Shown piece by piece: positions 44,961 to 56,738 of a stretch of 64,000 bases of DNA (the stretch's first letter is position 1; each line of letters starts with the position of its first letter). The notes under the pieces are model-generated. The model saw only the letters and a list, made by a program, of their open reading frames with translations. It was not told the DNA's origin and searched no databases. Location of the stretch: assembly GCA_021234155.1 (NCBI GenBank), contig JAJEKV010000020.1:20267018-20331017 (forward strand), given 5' to 3'. The DNA comes from Isoetes taiwanensis. Its lineage: Eukaryota; Streptophyta; Lycopodiopsida; Isoetales; Isoetaceae. The position numbers and the translations under genes were made by a program.

Positions 44961-47430
44961 TTGAATTATTATGATTTTTTCCTAATGATTTGTTAGTGAA
45001 AACCAAAACTTAAAATCAATACGCATTTGTGGGCGAAAAGGTTTACAAACTATATCTAGTTATATAACATGGTTCATCAACATAATTCTATAGCCTGAGA
45101 AACTAGCCTGAGAAACTAGCATTGTTTTTTAACATGGTACTAGATCATGGTGGTTGTAGTTGGTTTCTATAACAGCTTAAACTATACGATATGTACTAAT
45201 GCTTATTATGTCACGTTTACTGGTATGACATTTTGTCACCCCTATCTTCCTTGGTTTATTGAGGTAGTAATTTTAAACAAGTATATGATGATAGTGTTTA
45301 TCTTACAACGTTTTACATAATGATTATCAAATCATATCACAACGCGATAAATGTAATATGATGTCTTCTTTGTATGATGCCAAATAGTTTACCAATTGCA
45401 ACCTGATTTTGAGTACAAGCACTGGGAATGTGAACACGTGGGAGTTGAACCCACAGTTTTACCATGTGTGTTTTATAATCGAATCGTATCAAATAAGGTA
45501 TACGAGGCATGTTTCTAAAGAACCAGAAACTTACTTAAAACAAAAGGGAAAGCTAGATAGTGTTAGAAATGACAATTACCTAGTGCCTTGCAAAGGAGAA
45601 TTACCTAGTGTTAGTGTGATATGATGATAAAAATTCATTCAACCACTTGATGAAGTAATAACTGTGCAAAAAAATAGGTTTGGGTCACATAAAAAAATAA
45701 AAAAATAAGCAAGACAGAAAACTGAAGTTTGTGTGCCTTTTAGCATTCTAAATATATAGTTATATAGTATAAGAAATCGTCATACAAACAAAGAAAATAA
45801 GCACATGGGAAAGAAGAAACATAACCTATTATTTGCCTGAATGCACATGATTGTGTTTTAAGTGTACATGAAGATGCTTCTACGTTGAATCCCATGTTGG
45901 AGCAGTCAAATTTGTCATTCACCAGGATGTCTGTCTGACTTTGGGTGTGCAAACAAAAATGAAGAATAGAATTAATGTAAAGACTTCTGAAACAAATCAA
46001 AATCTCAAGGAAAAATGTTTAAGAACAAGAAAGATACTGCAAGTATCGAACACAGATTATGAAGAGCTTCTCTAGAATGCTTTTGAAGTTTGCAAGGACC
46101 TCAGATCGAACTGAAAGCCTCTAAACCTGCATGAAAGAAAAAGAATGCTACAATATACGAGCGTCATGTCCAGACAAATAAAGCTCATTTCAAGATTACC
46201 AGATTACTTAAGGACTTGTAAGAACGCCAACATTCTTCTGCATCTACAATGCACAAACAGGCTTGAGAGGAATATCCTACAATATTGAATATGCAGAATC
46301 AATAAAGCTTAGAAGAGAAATCGCACTATAAAAGAAACTAAATCAAGACCGCAACCAAATACCTTAAACAGAAGGATTCATGGAAAGTATAAAATAAACG
46401 ATAATGGATTTGAAACCTGTTGATAAACCCGCAAGAACTCCAGATATAGCATGTCAGAAGTAGCAAGCTTAAAAGAAACAAGAAAAAAACAATGTAAAGA
46501 GCAGATCGTCTCATACCATGCAGTGCTTGAACCAAGTAAGAACGACATGCATCGAAAAGGAGTGCTCTATTGAAAACTCTGAAGGCGCCATAACTTAGCA
46601 TCTAGGTAGCAGCGACCCTTTGGCCCCAGTGGCACTTGCTAATTAGCTTAATTAATAATTATTAAACATAATTAGTTATTGACTAGCGAAGGTAGCATAA
46701 TTAACTTAATTAATTAATCAATTAATCAAAATTTAGCATAGCTAGCTACGTCCCATTAACTAATCCTCCACAAAGGGTTAACCTACCTTTACACATCCAT
46801 GGTGACGTGTCATGTTGCCCTACTTTTAGAGCATGAATTATTCGCCTCGGATCTGCCTAGGTTACTACAGTATTTATAAGGCAAAGAAGTAGATCATATG
46901 AAGGATCAATTGAATGCAGGTGCAATGCTACGGTAAAAGAAAATACTTCGAAGCAGAATGAACATGGGCCGAATCTAAGAAGACATTTATGCAGAAGAAA
47001 TAGCAAGCCCTGTGGAAAGGAATAGATGCCTAAAAAAGCTTGAAGATGTCGCTCGGCACGCAGTCTCATATACTTTGCAAAATAGCCAAATTCGACTGCA
47101 TTGCCCATGTAAAATCCAGCTTATACTTGCCTTAATATAGAAATCTGAGTCAGAATAGTGTTCTGATCATGTGTATGCCAAAATCCCCATTGAAGCTGTG
47201 CAAAATCTAAAACCCCCGAACTCTGGATTTGCCCTCGAAGTTTTTATAAAGGCCCAAAACTTGACATCTGCCTTGACAAATCCGCTGCTTCAAATATGCT
47301 GCAAATCTGCTGCTTCAAATTCGATGTGCCGTGATGTCGGCCAACCCCAACAGTGGTTCATGGCCAAGCTTTAGGGCAAAGAATGCCCTAAAATGCTATC
47401 CACGAGGCTTACATGTTCAGCCCCTAAAAT
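44961..47430. other. Intergenic AT-rich DNA
   Basis: No supported gene. 46640-46740 is very AT-rich with repeated TTAATTAA. A T-arm-like 'GTGGGTTCAACTCCCAC' lies on the minus strand near 45440, but no A-box or acceptor pairs with it. Confidence 0.4.
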
Positions 47431-47436
47431 AAAAAG

Positions 47437-47603
47437 AGGGCTTTTGTTGGACCATTGAAAAAAAAAGCTAAATCAACGACTAAGAAATGGTGCACTCTAG
47501 ATGTACGCATTAGTACATCCATTCGAATACGCCATGAAACCTTAGAAAAACCTTTGTGAAAAGCGTACAAAAACACAAAGAAAACCCCATGTTATTATGC
47601 TAC
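47437..47603 (+). repeat. Direct repeat family, copy 1
   Basis: 'gggcttttgttg', then 'tgcactctagatgtacgcat', 'tagtacatcc' and '..aaccccatgttattatgcta'. The same order occurs at about 48653-48843 (copy 2) and 53400-53514 (copy 3). Copy 1 abuts the foldback element at 47602. Confidence 0.8.
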
Positions 47604-48076
47604 AACCATTGACATTAACAACCAACACATAACTACCATTGACATTAATTAACACAACCATTGGGTCCAACACATTTAAATTAAAATCCCCCTTAAACCC
47701 CCTTTGGTTTGGGTGCATATTCACCACGGGGGTGACTCGGCAACGAGAGTCGTTGGATAGGCATATTCACCCCTTATTCCTTAATCTACACCGTCACGTA
47801 AAGTTCCTCGTTTGTGGGGTATGCAAGTACAAAATTTGCTATACCCAGTATAACAAGATTTCGTAAAAATACTATAAGATTTCTTAAATACTATATGGTG
47901 TTGATTTTGTGCGTGCAAAATACAATTAAGAGGGCTCACGCCCTACGCCACCCCCGGTGAATATGCACCCAAACCAAAGGGGTTTAAGGGGATTTTAATT
48001 TAAATGTGTTGGACCCAATGGTTGTGTTAATTAATGTCAATGGTAGTTATGTGTTGGTTGTTAATGTCAATGGTTG
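47602..48076. mobile_element. Foldback element, 475 bp with ~130-bp inverted arms
   Basis: The left arm (47602 to about 47735) and right arm (about 47945-48076) are nearly identical in inverted orientation and include 'ccattgacattaattaacac', 'aaattaaaatcccccttaaa' and 'ggtttgggtgcatattcacc'. The ~200-bp centre is non-coding. A sister copy is at 50934-51322 and a lone arm at 40532. Long arms and no ORF fit a foldback-type or MULE-like MITE. Confidence 0.85.
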
Positions 48077-48540
48077 TTATGTGTTGGTTGTTATGTGTTG
48101 AGGGATTTAATTTTTATATGTTGGATGTTAATGGTTTGTGTTGCAAAAAACTTTTTTTGTTAGGGACCCCCCCCTGGTGTGACAAAAATTTTAGAATTCA
48201 AACCAGAAAAAAACTAGAATTCATTTGAGGCTTTCATCACCTGTAGCTTTTAAATTTCATCACAATAAAACAAATAGAACATAAGTAAAAGTTACCATAA
48301 AGATAGAGCGGATTGATCTCATTATTCTGAAAGTCATAAAGTTTGCAACACCCATACACAAACATTTTTCAACTGGAATTTAACAGCAGCCTTTGGCCTC
48401 CATGGATTCTTGTGGTGAGAAACCAAAGTGGGAAACTTTTCTGCTTGTTAGCACAAGGATCTAGAAGCCTTGGAATTTGCTTAATAACTGCCTCAAAATC
48501 TAAAAATGCATCGTAATTTTTTGCAACCTTCATTCGGAAA

Positions 48541-48700
48541 GAGGGCTTTTGTTGTGAGCCATTGGTTGTTGACCATCATGCACCACACGCACAAAAAGAG
48601 GGCTTTTGTTGTGAGCCATTGGTTGTTGATCATTATGCATCACACGCACAAAAAAGGGGCTTTTTGTTGTGAGCCATTGGTTGTTGACCATTGGAGAAAA
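48541..48700 (+). repeat. Three ~56-bp tandem repeats
   Basis: 'ggcttttgttgtgagccatt' with 'ggttgttgaccat..caccacacgcacaaaaa' occurs at about 48541, 48597 and 48653 with few differences. It leads into direct-repeat copy 2. Confidence 0.85.
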
Positions 48701-48843
48701 AAAAGGCTAAAATCAATGGCTCAGAAATGGTGCACTCTAGATGTACGTATTAGTACATCCATTTGAATACATCACGAAATCATAGGAAAACCTTAGTGAA
48801 AAGCGTACAAAAACACAAAGAAAACCCCATGTTATTATGCTAC
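48653..48843 (+). repeat. Direct repeat family, copy 2
   Basis: Same order of blocks as at 47437-47603, just upstream of the LINE. The following 'gaatttggcaaagaaagata' also occurs, slightly changed, at 44129 just past the DUF7796 gene. Confidence 0.8.
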
Positions 48844-49006
48844 ATATTCACAATAACTATAACTGAATTTGGCAAAGAAAGATATTGATTTATGGGGAAT
48901 AGTTAGTATAATCTACATTTTATTATTGGAGTCCTCTATAGCCGCTACTGTAGCCGCTTAGGGTTTGCGCCAACAAACGAGCGTCAGCTCGTCCCATGTC
49001 AGTAGA

Positions 49007-49804
49007 ATGCCGCCAAAGAAGAAAGGAGGAGACTTAGTTGAATACGATGGGGATTCAGCCCACCTCATGTCAGTTATGCAGGAACTGAAGGCTGAAATTT
49101 TGGAGCTGAGATCAGAAATTAAAGGAATGCATGAAACGTTACAGGAACTCATGGCACAAAACGCTAGTTTAAAAGAGCAAAATGCAGAATTGTCCAAGCT
49201 GAACTCTCCCGCAGTCTTCAAAGCACAGATTGAATCACTAGAAAATAAACTGGTGGCTCAAACTACCAGTCTAAAAGAGCAATCAAATCTGAATTCATCT
49301 GCAGACTTTAAAGCACAGATAGAATCTCTTGAAAACAAACTGGCAACTCTAGTAACTGAATCCACCAAAGAGCAAATGAAGATACACCATGCAGAAACAG
49401 CTTCAGAGCAAAGGGATCAAGACATTCGAGCAAAAAATCTGAAAATATCCGGTCTCCATGAATCTGAAGGAGAAGATGTTGCAGATACAGTAAGACGGTT
49501 TTTCTCGGAAACAATGCATTTGCATGATCCTCTTCATATCGCATCCAGAAGATTGGGAAAACTGGGCTACCATACTCGCCCCATATTGGTAAGATTTCAA
49601 TCTAAAGAAGCAAGAGACCGTGTGCTTCAAAACAGAAGTGCACTTAAGGGAGAGAAAATCTGGTTAGACTTGGATTTGACACCAAGCCAGCTGGAATTCA
49701 GGAAAAAAGAATGGGCCAAGGTAAAGGAAGCTAGAGAATCAGGATTTGTAGCTTACCTGGACCAGGGAGGCAGAGCAATAGTTACGAGCAGGAAACACAA
49801 ATAG
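49007..49804 (+). CDS. LINE ORF1 protein (coiled coil and RRM-like RNA-binding)
   Basis: From ATG at 49007: a basic start 'MPPKKKGGD', a long coiled coil ('LKAEILELRSEIKGMHETLQ', with the 'FKAQIESLENKL' segment duplicated about 30 residues apart), then an L1-ORF1p-like RNA-binding part 'AKNLKISGLHESEGED', 'RPILVRFQSKEARDRVL'. ORF1 proteins coat LINE RNA and act as chaperones. The frame is intact. Its TAG stop (49802-49804) lies in the same frame as ORF2, which opens four codons later. Confidence 0.75.
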   Translation: MPPKKKGGDLVEYDGDSAHLMSVMQELKAEILELRSEIKGMHETLQELMAQNASLKEQNAELSKLNSPAVFKAQIESLENKLVAQTTSLKEQSNLNSSADFKAQIESLENKLATLVTESTKEQMKIHHAETASEQRDQDIRAKNLKISGLHESEGEDVADTVRRFFSETMHLHDPLHIASRRLGKLGYHTRPILVRFQSKEARDRVLQNRSALKGEKIWLDLDLTPSQLEFRKKEWAKVKEARESGFVAYLDQGGRAIVTSRKHK

Positions 49805-50933
49805 GAAGCAGGGGCCTTGAGAATAAGTTTATGGAATGCACACGGACTTACGCAAGCAAAGGTGAATGCCACTCTAGATGTCTGGAAAAATCAGGATATA
49901 TTATGCTTCACGGAAACATGGATGCATCAATTTCGTAGCCCTCCTGACATACTTGGATTTGAGATACTTGGGCAAGTATGGAACGAGAAAATGACAGGAG
50001 CAGGAAGGGGCTTTGGAGGGGTTGCTGTATATAAGCGAGTAGGATCAGGACATGATATTCAAATCTTAAAATTAGATACAAACAACCAATATATCTGGTT
50101 GCAAATGAAAGGGAATAATCAGTTGTTGTTTCTTGCAGTATGTTATTTTGCTCCAGAAAGCGCTAATATATACAAAAGGCATGGACTAGACAAGGATAAC
50201 CCATTTGACAGTCTCTGCTCTGATATCCTGGACTATTCTGCTCAAGGTGAGATATTCCTAACAGGGGATTTCAATGGACGCACAGGCTCCCAGCAAGCAA
50301 GAATGTTTGAAGATCTTGCAAACATATACTTGGATGAGGTGGATGATCTAGCATATAACAGAATCTCGGAGGATAACACCTCAAATGAAATGGGTGAGAG
50401 GCTGCTTGAACTATGCACAGTATCCAGGCTGAAAATAATTAATGGAATAAGGTCATTCCCTCAGTCTGGGAAGCTCACTTACCAAAATCATGCAGGGGCC
50501 AGCACAATAGATTATCTCATTGCAAGAGATAAAGCTTTGATAGTAGACTTTTTCGTCAACACTAAATTACCAGAGTCAGATCATTCACCATTGCACATGC
50601 ATATGGTGTTAAAAGTACAGGCAAACCCAGAGAAAACAATCTCAAAGTTTCGTCCAAGGATAAAAGTGAATTATGAGCATCACAAGGAATACAAAGCACA
50701 TATAGAAAAGACTCTGACAGACGCCACATGGTCAGGGCAGTTTGAAGAAGATGCACATCGATTCCAAAAGCTTGTATTAACTGCTGCCAAGGAGATCTTT
50801 GGGGTCTCTAAGAAACACATGCAGGGCAGACCCTGCAATTCATGGTGGGATTTAGAATGCCAAGATGCTAGGAGCAGGCTGCCACAGAACTGTATCTGCA
50901 AACCAAAATGGTACAAACAAATGATCAGGAGGA
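49805..50933 (+). pseudogene. LINE ORF2 N-terminus, AP-like endonuclease
   Basis: In frame with ORF1 after its TAG, there is no early ATG: 'LRISLWNAHGL' (N), 'DILCFTETWM' (E), 'EIFLTGDFNGRTG' (D, N), 'GASTIDYLIARD' (D) and 'LPESDHSPLHM' (SDH). These are all the catalytic signatures of the exonuclease/endonuclease/phosphatase fold that nicks target DNA. The frame then reaches 'SWWDLECQDARSRL'. A one-base shift near 50880 restores 'LYLQTKMVQTNDQEDLK', which is cut by the insertion at 50934. Confidence 0.85.
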
Positions 50934-53530
50934 TTTAAAATCCCCCTTCAACCCCCTTTGGTTTGGGTGCATATTCACACGGGGGGTGACTCCGGGCAAC
51001 GAGAGCTGTTAGATAGGCATATTCACCCCTTATTCCTTAATCTATACCGTACGTAAAGTTCCTCGTTTGTGGGGTATGCAAGTACAAAATTTGCTATACT
51101 GTATAACAAGATTTGCAAAATACTATAAGATATCAAGCAAAATACTATATGGTGCTGATTTTGTACGTGCAAAGTATAATTATAAGGGCTCTCGCTGCCC
51201 GGAGTCACCCCCGTATGAATATGCACCCAAACCAAAGGGGGTTTAAGGGGGATTTTAATTTAAATGTGTTGGACCCAATGGTTGTGTTAATTAATGTTAA
51301 TGGTAGTTATGTGTTGGTTTTTATCTTAAAAAAAAATTTGGGCCCTTCGGGCCCTAACAAAAACAAACATTTATCTATGTGCACTTAGTTACACATTGAC
51401 CAAATTGTTAAAGAATACAACTTTGCATACATAGAACACAAGTATTAAGACCATTGTTATTCTCGTCCTTGTCAAACTTCAAATTTAAGAATGTGATTTA
51501 ATATTCTATCTAGTTTACACCCCTAACTCCAAAACTACTGCGTTGTACAATGTTCACAATAAAGGATGCCATTCCCAAGGTAAACAAACCACTGCTGAAA
51601 GCATTACAATCCATAATATACAGCATTACAATCCATAATATATTCTTCATATATATGTTATCAAACATTGCATGGGCATCCTGCAGAGCGCCAAATTTAC
51701 CATATATCTGAGCAAGCTAGTTTCCTAAGAACCTATCTCATCCTAATCATTGTTATAAACTCTGATCATGAATAGTAGAAAAAGTAAATTTTGAGGCTCC
51801 TTGCAATCTTCCACAACCAAAGATCTAAAACCACCACTAACATACCAAATGTTTTGCGATGTCTTTGGCAGCGAGATTAGTTGTCATAGTTCGGATTTTG
51901 ATTCAATGTAATCATTTGCCTTAGCTTTAAAAAATATACCTTGGGATAAACTTGTCATTTTTATCTTTGTTAACCCGTGGGGAAAGGGCATCCGCATTGT
52001 TAATCCGAATCACGTTGAAAATGAGCATTGATCTTGCCGACCATATTGCGGGCTTGAAGAACATTTTGCAACATCGTTAAGCTCCACACGATCTTCGTAA
52101 TGCCAATGACACGTATCTTAAAGAAGAAATCTATGTCATGAAGTCGGGTGACAAATTTGGAGAGGAATGGGTGTATAGTGGATGATAAAGATGCCATTTT
52201 TTTCGCCCTACCTTTGAGTCCGTTATGATCGCTATCGTTAAGGGAGACACCTATCAAATTGGATTTTTTGTTCCGGGGACTCCAAGCCACAAATATCCCA
52301 GTTGTCTTTTATAACAATGTTCACGCACACGCCAGATCGCTTATCATATCAAGCCATTTCATTCTCGGACTCTCCGAAATAGCTCCTCATGTTTTGAATC
52401 ATAAAATTGTATAGTAATCTATTCTTACGGAACCCGCTAAGAAGGGCCACTTTTAGATCATGATATCCCAAAAGTGTTGTTTCATAGGACCTGTCGTTGG
52501 AGCAAGAACCATGACTTGTCTTTTACCTTCCTTTGCATAGAAAATTGCTCGCATGGCAACCGGTCTTGCCAAATCCAACATCACCACGCACAAGCCTGTC
52601 CATTGGAGTTTTGTTTTTGAGTCATATCTTTCTCCACATCAATAAATGCCTGTCAAAGTAAGCAACACATGTGCTTATCACACAAAATAGCCACATAACA
52701 AACAATAATCTTTGAACTTGGACTTCATGATGGGTATAGCAAGCTACGAGTGATATAGAATTAGGACAAGCTGGAAAGGTATTTTTGGAGCTTATTTGCA
52801 AACACGCCTTCCCTAAAAACGGATTAATGGAAGATACATAGCAATGAAGAATAGATGTCTCACCTGCATTTGGTCGAGAGTAGGCTTATAAGGAAAACAT
52901 GCTGCAAAACCCGCCATTTCGGTCCATTTCGGTCAAGGCGAATGGCAAACCGATAGGTTTCTCTCTTTGTGGGATCTCGCTTTCGGAAGACAAGTGGCTG
53001 GAGAAGAATTGGGTCCATGCTTCTAAATAGAAGTATTCGGTTTCAAGCCGGGAGAAAATCGTGTTCCGGTTGTATCCAAGGACCTAGCTCTGTGGGAAAG
53101 ACCGAGACCACCGGGCATCTCACGTTTTATCGAGAAAAAAATGATTGATTCTACCAAGAAAATCATACTACTCCTCAATAACGCAAAACAAAAAGAGAAT
53201 TTCTTAGTTCGCAGGCTGCTTCATCTTCGGAAAGTAGTGCAGCGATCGACCAAGACCCTAATATAGGCTGCAAACAAACCCTAAAGCTAAGCTATCGAGC
53301 CCTGCATGCCTTTAGATTTTTCCTTCTTTTTTTTTTCCTTTTTTTTTTAAACATGGGTCAAACCATTGGCAATTGCCATAAAAAAACATGAAACTGTATG
53401 CGCACTCTAGATGTACGCATTAGTACATCCACGAGATTACACAACCAAATCATATAAAAACCTTAGGGAAAAAAGTATAAAAATACAAAAACAACCCCCT
53501 GTTATAATGCTACATATTATGAGCAAAGAA
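50934..53530. mobile_element. Composite insertion in LINE ORF2: foldback, cargo, direct repeat
   Basis: Left end: a foldback element (50934-51322; left arm truncated, right arm complete). Right end: direct-repeat copy 3 (53400-53514). Between them is cargo including Mfd-like helicase exons. The LINE frame reads '..NDQEDLK' before and 'LSEQFRKHPKSFWNTLKG' after, which fits a clean insertion near a TTAA-like site. The same modules, direct repeat and foldback, lie next to each other at 47437-48076, so they may be parts of one element family. Confidence 0.55.
52453..52930 (-). pseudogene. Captured exons of an Mfd/TRCF-like DEAD-box helicase
   Basis: Two minus-strand exons with intact splice sites: 'EMAGFAACFPYKPTLDQMQ' up to the donor (52864) and, after an intron of about 210 bp, 'AFIDVEKDMTQK', 'PMDRLVRGDVGFGKT', 'VAMRAIFYAKEGKRQVMVLA', 'PTTGPMKQHF' (52649 to 52453). 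This is the helicase motif I region of the plastid homologue of bacterial Mfd (consensus 'FPYE.T.DQ..AI.EV..DM', 'PMDRLICGDVGFGKTEVA'). Small frameshifts near 'QK' and after 'GKT' kill it. Keeping introns means capture at the DNA level. Confidence 0.85.
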
Positions 53531-53539
53531 GAGCACAAT

Positions 53540-55533
53540 TAAGTGAGCAGTTCAGAAAACACCCAAAAAGCTTCTGGAACACGTTGAAAGGAAAACCGGA
53601 CCAAGCTTGTGTGGACGTTGGCGCTCTAACTAATGGCCCTATATGAAAAAGCAGGCGCCAGTTGCATGCCAATAATAGCTCCAAAATCTGAACTTTTTAC
53701 AGAAATAGAGGTCCAGGATTGCTTATCCAAAATAGCTAATAATAAAGCCCATGATGCAGATGGGCTTTGTGTGGAGCTCCTTAAATGGGGAGGAGATAAA
53801 ACTCTTTCCATTATGACAGATTTATTAAATAAGAGCCTCATGCTAGGGATGCCAGCCAACTGGAGAACTAAGTCCATCCAATTCATAAGGGAGGAGACAA
53901 AACAATAGCAGGCAACTACAAGACAATCTTGATAGGCAGTGTGTTTGCCAAACTTCTAGGCAGCCTCTTGGAAGGCAAATTAAGCTCTTGGGCAGAACAT
54001 GCAGAAGTACGCTCACCATGTCAAGCAGGTTTCAGGAGAGATCATAATACGTTAGATCATGTGCTAACCCTCAGAACCTTGATAGAAAATGCAAAAACTC
54101 CCAATGCAGCATTGTACATGGCATTTATAGACTTTACCAAAGCGTTTGATACAGTTCCGCGCAAAGAGCTTAGTGATAGAATGATTCAGTTAGACATCCC
54201 ACAAGAGATAAGAGAGGCAGTTTCGCAATTATATGCAGAAGTCTTGATCCAAGTGGAGTGTGACACGATCAGGAGCACAGTTGGGGTACGCCAGGGTTGT
54301 CCATTATCACCCACCTTGTTCGGGATATTCATAGATGAGTTAGATGACTGGTTGAGAGACAGATCTCTGGCAGGCACTAAATTGGGCACATACGTGGTCC
54401 AGCTTCTCCTTTATGCCGATGATGTAGTCTTGCTAGCAAGTAAACCAAAAACATTACAGGAGCATCTAAACAGTTTGGAGGCTTTCTGTGAAACAAAAAA
54501 GATGAGTGTAAATCTAGCCAAATCCAAAATCATGATATTTGGCACCAGAGACAGACCGAATTTTATGTACAAGAATCAGGTTATGGAAATTGTAGAGAGC
54601 TACAAATATCTTGGGATTGATATTACCTCAAACTATAGTTGGAAAAAAGGTCTCAACAGGAGAGCTTCAGGTGGGAAAGCGGCTTTGTATAGCATGCTGG
54701 CAAAATGCAACAGGGCCTCTCTTACTGATTGGGGATTAAAAAGAATCCTATTCAAAACTCTGGTTCAAACAGTGACACTTTATGGTGTTCCCATTTGGGG
54801 ACCTGGCATCTCACCTCGCATGTGGAAACAGATTGAAGCAGTTCAAAAAATGTTTTTGAGAGAAGAACTTGGGATTAGATCCCAGATCCCATATGTAATA
54901 ATGCTGGCTGAAGTAGGCATGCTCCCGCTAGAACTTGAAGGCTTATATCAAGCAATAAACTACTTTAATAGAGTCAGTGAGCAGCACCCAAACCGTCTAT
55001 CCCAATGGGCTATGGGGAACGCAGAGGCAGGTTGGAAAAGAAACCTTATGACATGGGCGAATAGATGGGGTGTAGATGAATCAAATTGGCCAAAGGATAA
55101 ACAGGAAACAAGAGATCTACTGGATAAACTAGTAATAGGCCGCTTATGGGCAGAACCAGGGAAAAGAATGTTGCAGTATCAAACCTGTTTCAATCACTTA
55201 GATGCTTACGAATGTCAAGGTTATTTACATGCAAGTATACCAAGGAATCAAAAACAGTTGATAGCGAAGTACAGAACTGGCGCACATAAGCTAGAAATAG
55301 AGACAGGAAGATGGTCAAAGACTCCGGTGGAGGACCGTTTGTGTAAGATATGCGAATCTGGAAGCATCGAAGATGAACACCATGTTTTTCTACTTTGTAC
55401 AGAATATACACATATCAGGCTCAATTTTGGAATACAGGTCACAGATTTGCATTCGTTGTTCCTTATGCCACCAAAAACATTAGGACCATATATTAAGGCG
55501 GTGGATGCACACCGTTCCTTTTTACTGCTGTAA
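53540..55533 (+). pseudogene. LINE ORF2 reverse transcriptase and C-terminal knuckle
   Basis: 'FRKHPKSFWNTLKG', then after a frameshift 'LFTEIEVQDCLSKIANNKAH' and 'DADGLCVELLKWGG', another shift near 53900 ('GDKTIAGNYKTILIGSVF'), then a 534-residue open frame from 53929. RT landmarks: 'CQAGFRRDHNTLDHV', 'YMAFIDFTKAFDTVPR', 'GVRQGCPLSPTLFGIFIDEL', catalytic 'LLLYADDVVLLA', 'SKIMIFGT', 'YKYLGIDI'. The C-terminus has 'CKICESGSIEDEHHVFLLC', the CCHC-type knuckle of LINE ORF2. Two frameshifts inactivate it. Confidence 0.9.
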
Positions 55534-55586
55534 AGATTGTTGTTCTTGTGCTCCATGGTCTCTCGAGGCCCAAGAGAGCAATAGAC

Positions 55587-55587
<1 letters not shown>

Positions 55588-55619
<32 letters not shown>
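55588..55619 (+). repeat. TAA-repeat 3' tail of the LINE
   Basis: About ten ATA/TAA repeats at the expected 3' end, 55 bp after the ORF2 stop. Confidence 0.85.
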
Positions 55620-55621
<2 letters not shown>

Positions 55622-56427
55622 TTGTGTTAAAGATTGAAGATTTTGTAGCAATTTTGGAAAGCTTTAGGCAATGTTTTAAATGACTTTTATTGTGGGATGG
55701 CATAATCTTTATATGTACAAGAAACTTATCGCGGCGGCTTTCTCTTCCTTGACCTCATGTCCTCCATCTACGCAATCATTAGCGCTTGGGATGGTCACAT
55801 CTCCTTCCCAATCTTGAGCAAAGACTTTTACAATACCTTCCCTAGCTAGGCACAATTGTTGGTTTAGGGGTGGGTTATTAGGCTCATTCATGACGAAGGC
55901 TCATAGCAAGAAGATAATTGAAGCCTTGGGATACCATAGAATCAAAGGCAATAGACTTAAAAAACATGGTAGACTAATAATGCTTAGAGAACTTCAAATA
56001 ACATTGGAGGGCCAACCTTTTATGGGATCAAACTTTTTTCTAATATAATTAATTATGCTGGTGTGATGAAGTGAATATACGACCTTTAATCTTTTTCTTG
56101 CCAATTGTCAACGTAGCCCTAAATTGTCTACCTATCTAAGAGTAACATTTGATAATGGTGGTTCTGTCGGTGCTGCCCATTTAGATCCAAAAAACTACCT
56201 TAAAATAAATGGTGGCATAGGCAGCTACGGTTGCAACAGTAAAAATATGTTGCCAGAATAGAACAGAGGAAGCTTCTTTCTTGCCATAGCCATGCAAACT
56301 GGTCATAGCACCACATAATATTGAACTAGGCATGCTGTATTGAAGCAATAGAACAAATCGATACATACCACCACATTCAATTAAAAATCCAAGCTTGGCT
56401 GCAGCAGCCACCACACCAATTCCTATC

Positions 56428-56430
<3 letters not shown>
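55620..56430. other. Intergenic, nothing recognised
   Basis: Frames here (55709-55891 minus, 56181-56492 minus) have no domain and include simple-sequence translation. Confidence 0.35.

Positions 56431-56468
<38 letters not shown>
56431..56468. repeat. (GA)n microsatellite
   Basis: About 19 GA units without interruption. Confidence 0.95.
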
Positions 56469-56470
<2 letters not shown>

Positions 56471-56738
56471 TAGTAAACTTAGTACAGACCATGTACTAAC
56501 CCTGCTGATTTCATTATAAGAGTTTGGACCCAGTTACATTAGAACCAAAGTTGCACAAATGTGGGAATGCCACGGATCCGTCACAAGGGAGACAATTCAA
56601 GGTGTATCATTGCATAACGGCGCAGGCAAATGCTGCAAAAGAACATGGGCTCAAACAATCCATGATAAAAACTTATGCAGGATGTGGAATGCTAAGAATT
56701 CAAACTCTCAATATGTAAAATTAAGTATAAATAATAAA

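Larger units (their letters stand above)
48925..55619 (+). mobile_element. LINE (non-LTR retrotransposon), interrupted
   Basis: The order is complete: ORF1 coiled-coil protein, ORF2 AP-endonuclease, reverse transcriptase with 'YADD', C-terminal CCHC knuckle, and a 3' tail of about ten TAA repeats. The 5' limit is uncertain (about 48925-48960). ORF2 is split at 50934-53530 by a composite insertion. Small frameshifts near 50880, 53630 and 53900 inactivate it. A TAA tail is typical of the I-clade, whereas most plant LINEs are L1 with poly(A), so clade assignment needs a tree. Confidence 0.85.

Noticed and set aside
45430-45460. T-arm-like GTGGGTTCAACTCCCAC on the minus strand as a tRNA gene
   Set aside because: No A-box, anticodon arm or acceptor stem can be built around it.
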